Of a DNA stretch of 13,955 bases, positions 6,911 to 12,594 are shown one piece after another. Both the position numbers and the translations under genes were made by a program. Every line of letters starts with the position of its first letter. Positions within the stretch are counted from its first letter, which is position 1. The notes below the pieces were generated by a model that had not been told where the DNA came from, ran no database searches, and saw only the letters and a program-made list of their open reading frames with translations. The DNA lies in assembly GCA_020853375.1 (NCBI GenBank), contig JADYZA010000034.1:1-13955 (forward strand). Reading direction: 5' to 3'. The DNA is from Verrucomicrobiota bacterium (GTDB lineage Bacteria; Verrucomicrobiota; Kiritimatiellia; Kiritimatiellales; Tichowtungiaceae).

Positions 6911-7863
6911 ATGTCGGACTGTTCGCCGAGTTCCGCTTTGCAGAGCTCGTAGAAGTTGCAGTTTTTGCAAGAGGCCTGATCTGCGGCGAGTTCCCATTCT
7001 TCTTTCGGAAGCGGCACGTTTTTAGCTCGGTCAAAGTCCACTAGATATTCGGTCATTTCTGCCACCGATTCTTCAACCTGTTTTTCCAAGGTTTGGAAGT
7101 CCTCTGCGGTCATTTGAAATGGCGCGACTTTTCCCTCGTTGAGGTATTCGACGTAAAGGAATGTATCTTCGGGTTTGGCACGGAATTTTTCACGCGCCCA
7201 GATCGCGTAAAGCCCCAGCTGCTCGCGGTGCGATTCTTTAACTTTTCCGGCCTTCCAGTCGTGAATGTGAAATTGCCCGCCGATGCGGTAGGCGTAGTCG
7301 GGGATGACGTACATTTTAACGCCGTTGAATTCAATGCTTTCAGGGTCACCGCCCATGTCTGGAGTTTTCACCGGAAGCTCCTGCTCTCGGGTTACAGTTC
7401 CAATCCTTGGAAGCACCTTTTCGATAAAATTTACGATGCAGTTTTTAATCTGACCGCTCATCTGTTCGGCGGCGGCTTTTTCGTCGCCCATCACGCCGTA
7501 ATAATGTTCGCGCAGACAGCAGAATTTTTTCGGATCGGTCTTCCATTCGCCGTGTTTTGATTCGGTCCACTTCTGGCGCAGGAAAGGACGTGCGACGGTT
7601 TCGAATGCTGTTTCGGCGGTGATCGGGTTGCCAGCCTGATGCTGGCGCAGTACGCGCATGACGGAATTTTCGGCCGCTTGCCCCATCAATCCCCAGCGGT
7701 TATCCATTTTGTTTAATTGATAGGCTTTTTTCGTTTCAGGTGCGGCGTTCTTTTCCCAGCCGCCCCACATGCCGTATTTGCTCCAGTAGCGGCGGCGGCG
7801 ACATTCATCGAAATCTGCCGCCGCACTGAACGACCACGAAAAGGTATTTTCCAGTTTTCCCAT
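6907..7863 (-). CDS. PD-(D/E)XK nuclease with probable Fe-S cysteines (RecB/Cas4-like)
   Basis: 318 aa. The nuclease core is visible as Glu65 in GQAAE, Pro188-Asp189 in VIPDY, Asp202-Trp-Lys204 in HDWKAGK, and Gln215 with Tyr219 in QLGLY: the order of RecB/AddB/Cas4-type exonuclease domains. Cys21 at the N-terminus pairs with Cys299-X2-Cys302-X5-Cys308 at the C-terminus, the arrangement that holds a 4Fe-4S cluster in AddB and Cas4. No helicase, cas gene or CRISPR lies nearby, so I do not call it cas4 or addB. Start ATG 7863 is 25 bp below the tmRNA 3' end with no visible terminator between, so it may be read through from ssrA. Two palindromes lie inside. Confidence 0.85.
   Translation of the reverse strand: MGKLENTFSWSFSAAADFDECRRRRYWSKYGMWGGWEKNAAPETKKAYQLNKMDNRWGLMGQAAENSVMRVLRQHQAGNPITAETAFETVARPFLRQKWTESKHGEWKTDPKKFCCLREHYYGVMGDEKAAAEQMSGQIKNCIVNFIEKVLPRIGTVTREQELPVKTPDMGGDPESIEFNGVKMYVIPDYAYRIGGQFHIHDWKAGKVKESHREQLGLYAIWAREKFRAKPEDTFLYVEYLNEGKVAPFQMTAEDFQTLEKQVEESVAEMTEYLVDFDRAKNVPLPKEEWELAADQASCKNCNFYELCKAELGEQSDI
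7084..7098. repeat. TTCCAANNNTTGGAA palindrome (centre GGT) inside the nuclease gene
   Basis: Perfect copy; on the minus strand it reads F-Q-T-L-E. Confidence 0.9.
7398..7412. repeat. TTCCAANNNTTGGAA palindrome (centre TCC) inside the nuclease gene
   Basis: Perfect copy; on the minus strand it is read in the third frame, as L-P-R-I-G-T. With the other copies this shows all three frames are used. Confidence 0.9.
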
Positions 7864-7888
7864 GACCCCGTTTTCTTCAAATTCAAAA

Positions 7889-8245
7889 TGGTGGAGGCGG
7901 GGGGAATCGAACCCCCGTCCGCCTAAGCGTCACAACAGCTTCTACGTGTGTAGTCTGCCTTTAAGGTCTCGCCTTCGTGACTGTCAGCAGACAGGGCCAT
8001 CACGAACGCCAGCAACCTGTTGGTTTTCGCCCCTTCGCCCGGCTGCCCGGCGTCGGAACTATCCTGCTGTCGTCGTCTTCATCCTCTCAGCAGGTGTCAG
8101 AGGGAAGACGTCGAGCCTTTAATTAGGCTGCGAGTGCGTACTGTTCGTTGGCACTTATTGTTTTTGCCGGAGGTTTAACGAGGCCAACCGACATCCTCGA
8201 CACGCCACTGAAGCTTCAACCTAAACGTCGAAACCAGTCGCCCCC
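7889..8245 (-). ncRNA. ssrA: tmRNA (one-piece), tag ANEQYALAA
   Basis: 357 nt. tmRNA frees stalled ribosomes and tags the unfinished protein for proteolysis. The 5' end GGGGGCGACTGGTTTCGACG (8245 downward) and the 3' end with T-arm GGGGGTTCGATTCCCCC plus CGCCTCCACCA (to 7889) are diagnostic. GGGGGCG pairs with CGCCTCC as the 7-bp acceptor stem, and CCA is encoded. The tag frame ends at TAA 8125-8123. By alignment with the E. coli region the resume codon is GCC 8152-8150, giving ANEQYALAA. A start at GCA 8167 would give the longer AKTISANEQYALAA. The order is one-piece, not permuted. Confidence 0.97.
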
Positions 8246-8260
8246 GTAAAAGGGAGCAGA

Positions 8261-8288
8261 AGTATGACACAACGCAGATGGAGGGCAA
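8261..8288 (-). promoter_or_regulatory. Possible ssrA promoter
   Basis: On the minus strand TTGCCC (8288-8283) and CATACT (8266-8261) are 16 bp apart, and the mature tmRNA 5' end lies 15 nt past the second hexamer. That leaves a short leader that RNase P would remove. The hexamers are only moderate matches. The -35 lies between the cls stop and ssrA. Confidence 0.35.
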
Positions 8289-8291
8289 CCC

Positions 8292-9767
8292 TTAAAGTAT
8301 CGGCGTCAGGAGGGCTGCCAGGTTTTCACGCAACCGGCTGCCAGCGGAGCGGGACTGCCAGTCGGCGAGGAGGACTTCATCACTTGAATTGATGTCTTCG
8401 TGGATGATGTCTTTCATGATGTCGGCGAAGTCCTCGCCATAAACGGCAAGGCAGGTTTCATAGTTAAGACTGAGACTGCGCACATCGAGATTAGCCGTAC
8501 CGATAAGGGAGAATTCTCCGTCCACGACGAGGGCTTTGGCATGCATGAATGGCGGGCGGCGCTCAAAGATGCGCACACCGGCTAGTAAAAGTTCTTCGTA
8601 AAGGGCACGGCTTGCAAGCCCTGCATAGAAGTGGTTGTTCTTCTGGGGGACAATCAGACGTACATCCACGCCGCGCAGTGCAGCCGAGCGCAGAGCCCTC
8701 AGAAGATCTACTGGCGGCACAAAATAGGGAGTGATGGCCAGTATCTGCTTTTTGGCGAGGACAATACTGTTGAAAAAACTTTCGATGGCGACGTCTTCGA
8801 CGGTGGATGGGCCGGTGCTGATGAGGCGGGCGGTGATGTTTCCTGCGGGCTCGGCGTGCGGGAAATATTCTTCGGTCAGGAGTTTTTCAGGAGATTCTTC
8901 GGTGATGAAATACCAGTCGTGCAGGAAGGAGTATTGTAGTTCCTGCACAATGGGACCTTCGGCCTCAAAGTGGTAGTCGCGGATAGGCAATTTTCCTGGG
9001 CGGGTGACGTGTTCGTCGAGCAGGTTGATGCCTCCGAAAAATCCAATTTTTCCGTCAACAACGAGTGTTTTCCGATGATTGCGCAGATTGATCTGAAACT
9101 GGCGTTTGAGCAGATTGGCCTGTGTCCAGCCGGCAACTTTGAAACTGGGCAACTTACGGGCTTTGAGAAAAAGCCCGCCGAAAAGTGCGCGGGTCGAACC
9201 AAAGCGGTCGTAGAGCAGGCGCACCTGAACGCCTTCGGCGGCTTTGTCGGCGAGCGCATTCATGAACTCGCGGCTGACGGCATCATTACCGATAATGTAA
9301 CTTTGAAGATGGATGTGGCATTTCGCGCCGCGAATAGCTTTCAGCATGCGAGGGTAGGCTTCATCGCCGTCAACCAGCGGAGTGAGCCGGTTGCCGGAGA
9401 GCGCAGGATGGGACGGAATGAGAGCGTCGAGTGTCCGGTTGAATTCGCGCTGAAATTCATTTTCGGCGGGCGTACCGGTGAGGTTGTGCCAGTAGGCGCG
9501 CGGAGCCGTTTCGCGGGTTCCTTTGCGGGTTTCCAGCAGATGCTCGTCGGCGAGAAATTTAAGGTAGCCACGGTCGATGACTCGGTCGATGCCGAAACTA
9601 AGGTAGAAAAGCGGACCAATGACCGGAACCGACCATGCGATGAAAATCCATAGGAGGGTGGAGCTCGCATTGCGGCGACGCTGAAGACTATGGAGTGTGA
9701 CCAGTAGAAACGCAGTCAGATGACACATCCATCCGGCCGTCCATAAAATATGCTGACTTAGATGCAT
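8292..9767 (-). CDS. cls: Cardiolipin synthase (phospholipase D superfamily)
   Basis: 491 aa. Bacterial cardiolipin synthases join two phosphatidylglycerols into cardiolipin at the inner membrane. Two N-terminal membrane segments (about 9-27 and 36-57, with WSVPVIGPLFYLSFG typical of the PLDc_N region) precede two catalytic HKD motifs: His231-x-Lys233-x4-Asp238 in NHRKTLVVDGKIGFFGG, and His409-x-Lys411-x4-Asp416 in MHAKALVVDGEFSLIGTAN. Length and layout are those of ClsA. ATG 9767 starts 1 bp after the metX stop with no separate strong ribosome site, so it is probably translated by coupling from the metY-metX message. Linkage of a lipid gene to methionine genes is unexpected but may be only positional. 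Confidence 0.94.
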   Translation of the reverse strand: MHLSQHILWTAGWMCHLTAFLLVTLHSLQRRRNASSTLLWIFIAWSVPVIGPLFYLSFGIDRVIDRGYLKFLADEHLLETRKGTRETAPRAYWHNLTGTPAENEFQREFNRTLDALIPSHPALSGNRLTPLVDGDEAYPRMLKAIRGAKCHIHLQSYIIGNDAVSREFMNALADKAAEGVQVRLLYDRFGSTRALFGGLFLKARKLPSFKVAGWTQANLLKRQFQINLRNHRKTLVVDGKIGFFGGINLLDEHVTRPGKLPIRDYHFEAEGPIVQELQYSFLHDWYFITEESPEKLLTEEYFPHAEPAGNITARLISTGPSTVEDVAIESFFNSIVLAKKQILAITPYFVPPVDLLRALRSAALRGVDVRLIVPQKNNHFYAGLASRALYEELLLAGVRIFERRPPFMHAKALVVDGEFSLIGTANLDVRSLSLNYETCLAVYGEDFADIMKDIIHEDINSSDEVLLADWQSRSAGSRLRENLAALLTPIL

Positions 9768-9768
9768 C

Positions 9769-10899
9769 TCAGTTGTTCAGCGCTTCGCGGAGCTCTTTTT
9801 CGTACAGGTGAGGTTCCAACAGGAATGAGTCGTGTCCTTTGTCTGAATGAACAGTCACATGCTTGACGGGAACTCGTCCTTCTTCGAGTTTTTTTCGGTA
9901 GAATTCCTGGTCCTCAGGATAGAAGCAGTAGTCATCGTCGATGGTGAAAATTGTGTAATGCTGATGACGGCATTTTCCGAACAGGGCGACATAATCCGCC
10001 GCACCGCAGTCGCGCAACAGATGATAATCTGACCATGCGGCAACAAGTTGCAGGTACGTGTTTGCGTCGAAACGGCGGACGAGTTTGCGCCCTTGGTGCA
10101 AGATGTATGATTCAAGCGGTGAGCTTACTTTATACCACGAGAATTCATCGTATTCCTGCTCCCAGCGGTTCTGGGCGCGCTCCTCAATAAAGTCCAGAGA
10201 GACAAAGGTCTTGTGCGAAATCATCCGCGCCAACGCAAGGCCTCGCACGGGCGGTTCCCCGTCGTAGTAATTCCCGTTGCGGAAGTTCGGGTCGTTTTCA
10301 ATGGCCAGAATCTGCTCGATATTATGGGCGCGGATCAGAGTGGTCGGCTCAATGCCGCAGGCGATGGCGATGATCCGGTCGGTTAGTTGCGGATAGCGCG
10401 CCGCCAGATTCGCCGTGAGCATTCCACCGAGCGACGCACCGATGACTGCATGCAGTTTTTCGATACCCAAATGGTTTAGAAGCGGAATCTGTGAATCCAC
10501 GATGTCGCTGAAATGGATGCGGGGAAAGTTTCCGCCGTAGGGTTTTCCGGTGGCTGGATTGATTGAAGATGGACCGGTCGAACCGTAGCATCCGCCGAAA
10601 TAGTTGATACAGATGACATAAAAACGATTTGTATCGATGATCTTCTGCGGGCCGATGAAGTCGCTCCACCATCCGGTTTGGCAGTCGGCATTCCATTTTT
10701 CACCGATGCCCGGTACGGCTGTATTCAGTCCGGCGGCATGTTGCGAGCCAGACAGTGCGTGAAAAAGCAAAATGGCATTATCACACTTCTCGTTCAACGT
10801 GCCATAGGTTTCATACGCCAGCGTGACGGGGCCGAAATTGATTCCGCTCCGTAGAGTCAACGTATCGTAAGTGAAAAATTTGGTTTCAACGGTTTTCAT
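9769..10899 (-). CDS. metX: Homoserine O-acyltransferase (acetyltransferase type)
   Basis: 376 aa, alpha/beta-hydrolase fold. It transfers an acyl group, most likely acetyl from acetyl-CoA, to homoserine, making the substrate for MetY. Catalytic residues: Ser156 in IGASLGGM, Asp323 in TIDDDYCFYPED, His356 in SDKGHDSFLLE. Other family marks are FHALSGSQHAAG, GWWSDFIGP and INPATGKPYGGNFP. Some MetX homologues use succinyl-CoA and this cannot be excluded by eye, but pairing with an O-acetylhomoserine-type MetY supports acetyl. ATG 10899 is preferred over TTG 10911 because homology begins at MKTVETKFF; no clear Shine-Dalgarno is seen. It lies 94 bp downstream of metY across a hairpin-containing gap. 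Confidence 0.95.
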   Translation of the reverse strand: MKTVETKFFTYDTLTLRSGINFGPVTLAYETYGTLNEKCDNAILLFHALSGSQHAAGLNTAVPGIGEKWNADCQTGWWSDFIGPQKIIDTNRFYVICINYFGGCYGSTGPSSINPATGKPYGGNFPRIHFSDIVDSQIPLLNHLGIEKLHAVIGASLGGMLTANLAARYPQLTDRIIAIACGIEPTTLIRAHNIEQILAIENDPNFRNGNYYDGEPPVRGLALARMISHKTFVSLDFIEERAQNRWEQEYDEFSWYKVSSPLESYILHQGRKLVRRFDANTYLQLVAAWSDYHLLRDCGAADYVALFGKCRHQHYTIFTIDDDYCFYPEDQEFYRKKLEEGRVPVKHVTVHSDKGHDSFLLEPHLYEKELREALNN

Positions 10900-10913
10900 A
10901 GGGCGGCGCAAAT

Positions 10914-10941
10914 ATGAACTATGAAAGATGAACTATGAAAG
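10914..10941. repeat. 14-bp tandem direct repeat (two copies)
   Basis: ATGAACTATGAAAG occurs twice head to tail (10914-10927 and 10928-10941) in the metY-metX spacer. The second unit forms one arm of the adjacent hairpin. Confidence 0.85.
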
Positions 10942-10967
10942 CGGTATTTTCACCGATTTCATAATTC
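10930..10967. other. Long imperfect hairpin between metY and metX
   Basis: GAACTATGAAA (10930-10940) pairs with TTTCATAATTC (10957-10967), 10 of 11 positions Watson-Crick and the last G-T or A-C depending on strand. Inside it CGGT (10942-10945) pairs with ACCG (10952-10955) around a 6-nt loop. There is no U-tract on the minus strand, so it is not a standard terminator. It may protect message ends or partly reduce transcription into metX-cls. Confidence 0.6.
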
Positions 10968-10993
10968 ACCGATCATAATTCGTTATACATCTA

Positions 10994-12268
10994 CTATTTC
11001 AGTGCCTGCTTGAGGTCGGCGAGAATGTCGTCGATATGCTCAAGTCCGACTGAAAGACGAACTAGGCCGGGCGTAATGCCGCCTTCCGCTTGCTGTGCGG
11101 CGGTAAGTTGCGAATGCGTCGTTGTCGCCGGATGAATCGCTAGGCTCTTCGCGTCGCCGACATTGGCGAGGTGCGAGAAGAGCTGAAGTTTTTCAATGAA
11201 CTTTTTACCGGCCTGTTCTCCGCCTTTGACCTCAAAGACCACCGTCGCGCCGAAACCGTTTTTAAGCAGCTTCTTCGCAGTTTTATGTGATGGATGACTT
11301 TCCAATCCTGGGAAGCGAACCCATTCGACTTCGCTTTGTTTTTCGAGGAATTTCGCAACCGCCAGCGCGTTTTCGCTGTGACGCTCCATACGCAGGGCCA
11401 ACGTTTCAATACCTTGCAGGAACTGCCACGCATTGTCGGGCGACAGACACGCGCCGAGATTGCGTAGCGGCACCAGCCTCATCCGTAGAATGTACGCGAG
11501 TGGTGCCAGTGACGGCGGCAGGTCGATGGCGTAACGGACGCCGTGATAGCTTTCGTCCGGTTCGGAGAGCAGGGGGTGTTTTCCAGTAGCCCAGTTGAAC
11601 TTTCCGGAATCCACCACGATACCGCCGATTCCGTTGCCGTGTCCTCCCAGCCATTTGGTGAGCGAGTGGACTACGATGTCTGCGCCGTGTTCGATCGGAC
11701 GGAGCAGGTGCGGCGTGGTGAAGGTGCTGTCCACGATCAGCGGCAGGCCGTTGGCGTGTGCAATTTTTGAGATTGCTTCAATGTCAGAAACGTCGAGCGA
11801 CGGGTTTCCGATGGTCTCGGTGTAGAGCGCCTTCGTCTTTGCCGTGATCGCTTTGGCAAAGTTCTGCGGATCGGACGGATCGACAAACTTCACGGTGATA
11901 CCTAGTTGCGGCAGGATATTGTTGAACTGCGTGTAGGTTCCGCCATAGAGATTGCTCGAGGCCACAATTTCATCGCCTGCTTGAGCGAGGTTGATGATGC
12001 TGTAGAAGATCGCGGCCGTTCCGGATGCTACTGCAAGAGCGGCGGCTCCGCCTTCGAGCGCGGCGACGCGTTGTTCGAGTACATCGTTTGTCGGGTTCAT
12101 CAGCCGCGAATAAATGTTGCCCAGCTCTTTCAAGCCGAACAGGTTTGCGGCGTGCTCCGTGTCGCGGAAGACATAGGCACTTGTTCTGTAAACGGGAACC
12201 GCACAGCTGCCTGTGGAGTCCGGGGTGTAGCCAGCATGAAGTGCCAGCGTTTCTGTATTCTTGCTCAT
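10994..12268 (-). CDS. metY: O-acetylhomoserine sulfhydrylase (aminocarboxypropyltransferase)
   Basis: 424 aa, Cys/Met metabolism PLP-enzyme family. It makes homocysteine directly from O-acetylhomoserine and sulfide. The PLP-binding Lys205 sits in VVHSLTKWLGGHG. Other marks are the N-terminal LHAGYTPDSTGSCAVPVYRT, YSRLMNPTND, LEGGAAALAVASGTAA and IVDSTFTTPHLLRPIEHGADI; length over 420 aa fits MetY rather than the shorter MetB/MetC/MetZ. ATG 12268 has GAGAGG at 12281-12276 at 7-nt spacing. It is the first gene behind the SAM riboswitch, followed by metX and cls on the same strand. One imperfect palindrome overlaps a conserved stretch (FPGLESHP). Confidence 0.96.
   Translation of the reverse strand: MSKNTETLALHAGYTPDSTGSCAVPVYRTSAYVFRDTEHAANLFGLKELGNIYSRLMNPTNDVLEQRVAALEGGAAALAVASGTAAIFYSIINLAQAGDEIVASSNLYGGTYTQFNNILPQLGITVKFVDPSDPQNFAKAITAKTKALYTETIGNPSLDVSDIEAISKIAHANGLPLIVDSTFTTPHLLRPIEHGADIVVHSLTKWLGGHGNGIGGIVVDSGKFNWATGKHPLLSEPDESYHGVRYAIDLPPSLAPLAYILRMRLVPLRNLGACLSPDNAWQFLQGIETLALRMERHSENALAVAKFLEKQSEVEWVRFPGLESHPSHKTAKKLLKNGFGATVVFEVKGGEQAGKKFIEKLQLFSHLANVGDAKSLAIHPATTTHSQLTAAQQAEGGITPGLVRLSVGLEHIDDILADLKQALK
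11300..11314. repeat. Imperfect palindrome copy (TTCCAA TCC TGGGAA) inside metY
   Basis: One mismatch (G for T at 11310). The minus strand reads F-P-G-L-E, a conserved MetY stretch, so this one could be explained by protein constraint alone. Confidence 0.5.
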
Positions 12269-12275
12269 GGTTATT

Positions 12276-12305
12276 CCTCTCTTTCTTAATATTCCGCCAG
12301 AGAGG
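12276..12305 (-). promoter_or_regulatory. metY Shine-Dalgarno with overlapping anti-SD pairing
   Basis: The ribosome site AGAGAGG (minus, 12282-12276) is fully complementary to CCTCTCT (12305-12299), the 3' strand of the riboswitch P1 stem. The 7-bp pairing would close a 16-nt loop and hide the ribosome site. P1 and this hairpin cannot form together, which is how translation-level switches usually work. Confidence 0.55.
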
Positions 12306-12419
12306 GCGAGGTGAGATGCGGTTGACCATCAACTTTCCCCATACGGGGCGCATCGCCTTTTGCTAGGCCGTGGCACCTTGGGTTGTCAGGTTGCCGGGCG
12401 TTTACCTCACGCCTCTCTG
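12298..12419 (-). promoter_or_regulatory. SAM riboswitch (SAM-I/SAM-IV clan)
   Basis: In the metY leader the conserved core CCCGGCAACC (12398-12389) and AAGGTGCC (12379-12372) are those of the SAM-I clan. P1: CAGAGAGG (12419-12412) with CCTCTCTG (12305-12298). P2: GGCGT (12413-12409) with ACGCC (12401-12397), loop GAGGTAA. That loop can pair with ACCTC (12312-12308), a pseudoknot. A further stem CGCATC/GATGCG encloses two small hairpins (12321-12333 and 12337-12348). The short P2 and the placement of the pseudoknot resemble the SAM-IV or SAM-I/IV variants more than classical SAM-I, but the subclass is a guess. Expected ligand S-adenosylmethionine, controlling metY-metX and perhaps cls. Confidence 0.85.
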
Positions 12420-12433
12420 AATGCATGAGGCGA

Positions 12434-12461
12434 AAGATACGCTTTCCGAAAAGGCTGTCAA
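12434..12461 (-). promoter_or_regulatory. metY sigma70-type promoter
   Basis: On the minus strand a consensus TTGACA (12461-12456) and TATCTT (12439-12434) are 16 bp apart. Transcription should start near 12427, about 8 nt before P1 of the riboswitch, which fits a leader made up almost entirely of the aptamer. Confidence 0.75.
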
Positions 12462-12514
12462 ATAAAAATCTGATAAAAAGGATAACCAATAGCGGGATTA
12501 GTTTTTTTCAATGG

Positions 12515-12529
12515 TTTCAAGGGTTGGAG
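12515..12529. repeat. Degenerate palindrome copy (TTTCAA GGG TTGGAG)
   Basis: Two mismatches to TTCCAANNNTTGGAA in the spacer upstream of the lipoprotein gene. Between 12462 and 12594 I see no other feature and no convincing plus-strand promoter. Confidence 0.3.
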
Positions 12530-12594
12530 TGACGTTTGGAAACCACGGCTTCGCTCTTGCCAAGGCTGAAGGGCTTCCGTACTCTCTGGCGCAT

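Noticed and set aside
6907..7863. Calling the nuclease cas4
   Set aside because: The cysteine and nuclease motifs are shared with AddB and many solitary RecB-like proteins, and there is no CRISPR context.
7717..8122. Plus-strand open frames with GGIEPPSA and WWRRGESNPRP endings
   Set aside because: These are well-known false proteins produced by reading the opposite strand of tRNA-like T-arms; here they are the antisense of the tmRNA 3' end and of the nuclease gene start.
12410..12432. CGCCTC/GAGGCG hairpin that would compete with riboswitch P1
   Set aside because: Its outer arm (12427-12432) lies at or before the predicted transcription start near 12427, so most of it would not be in the RNA.
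12511..12594. Earlier ATG for the lipoprotein gene
   Set aside because: It would place 28 non-hydrophobic residues before the signal peptide and has no ribosome site.
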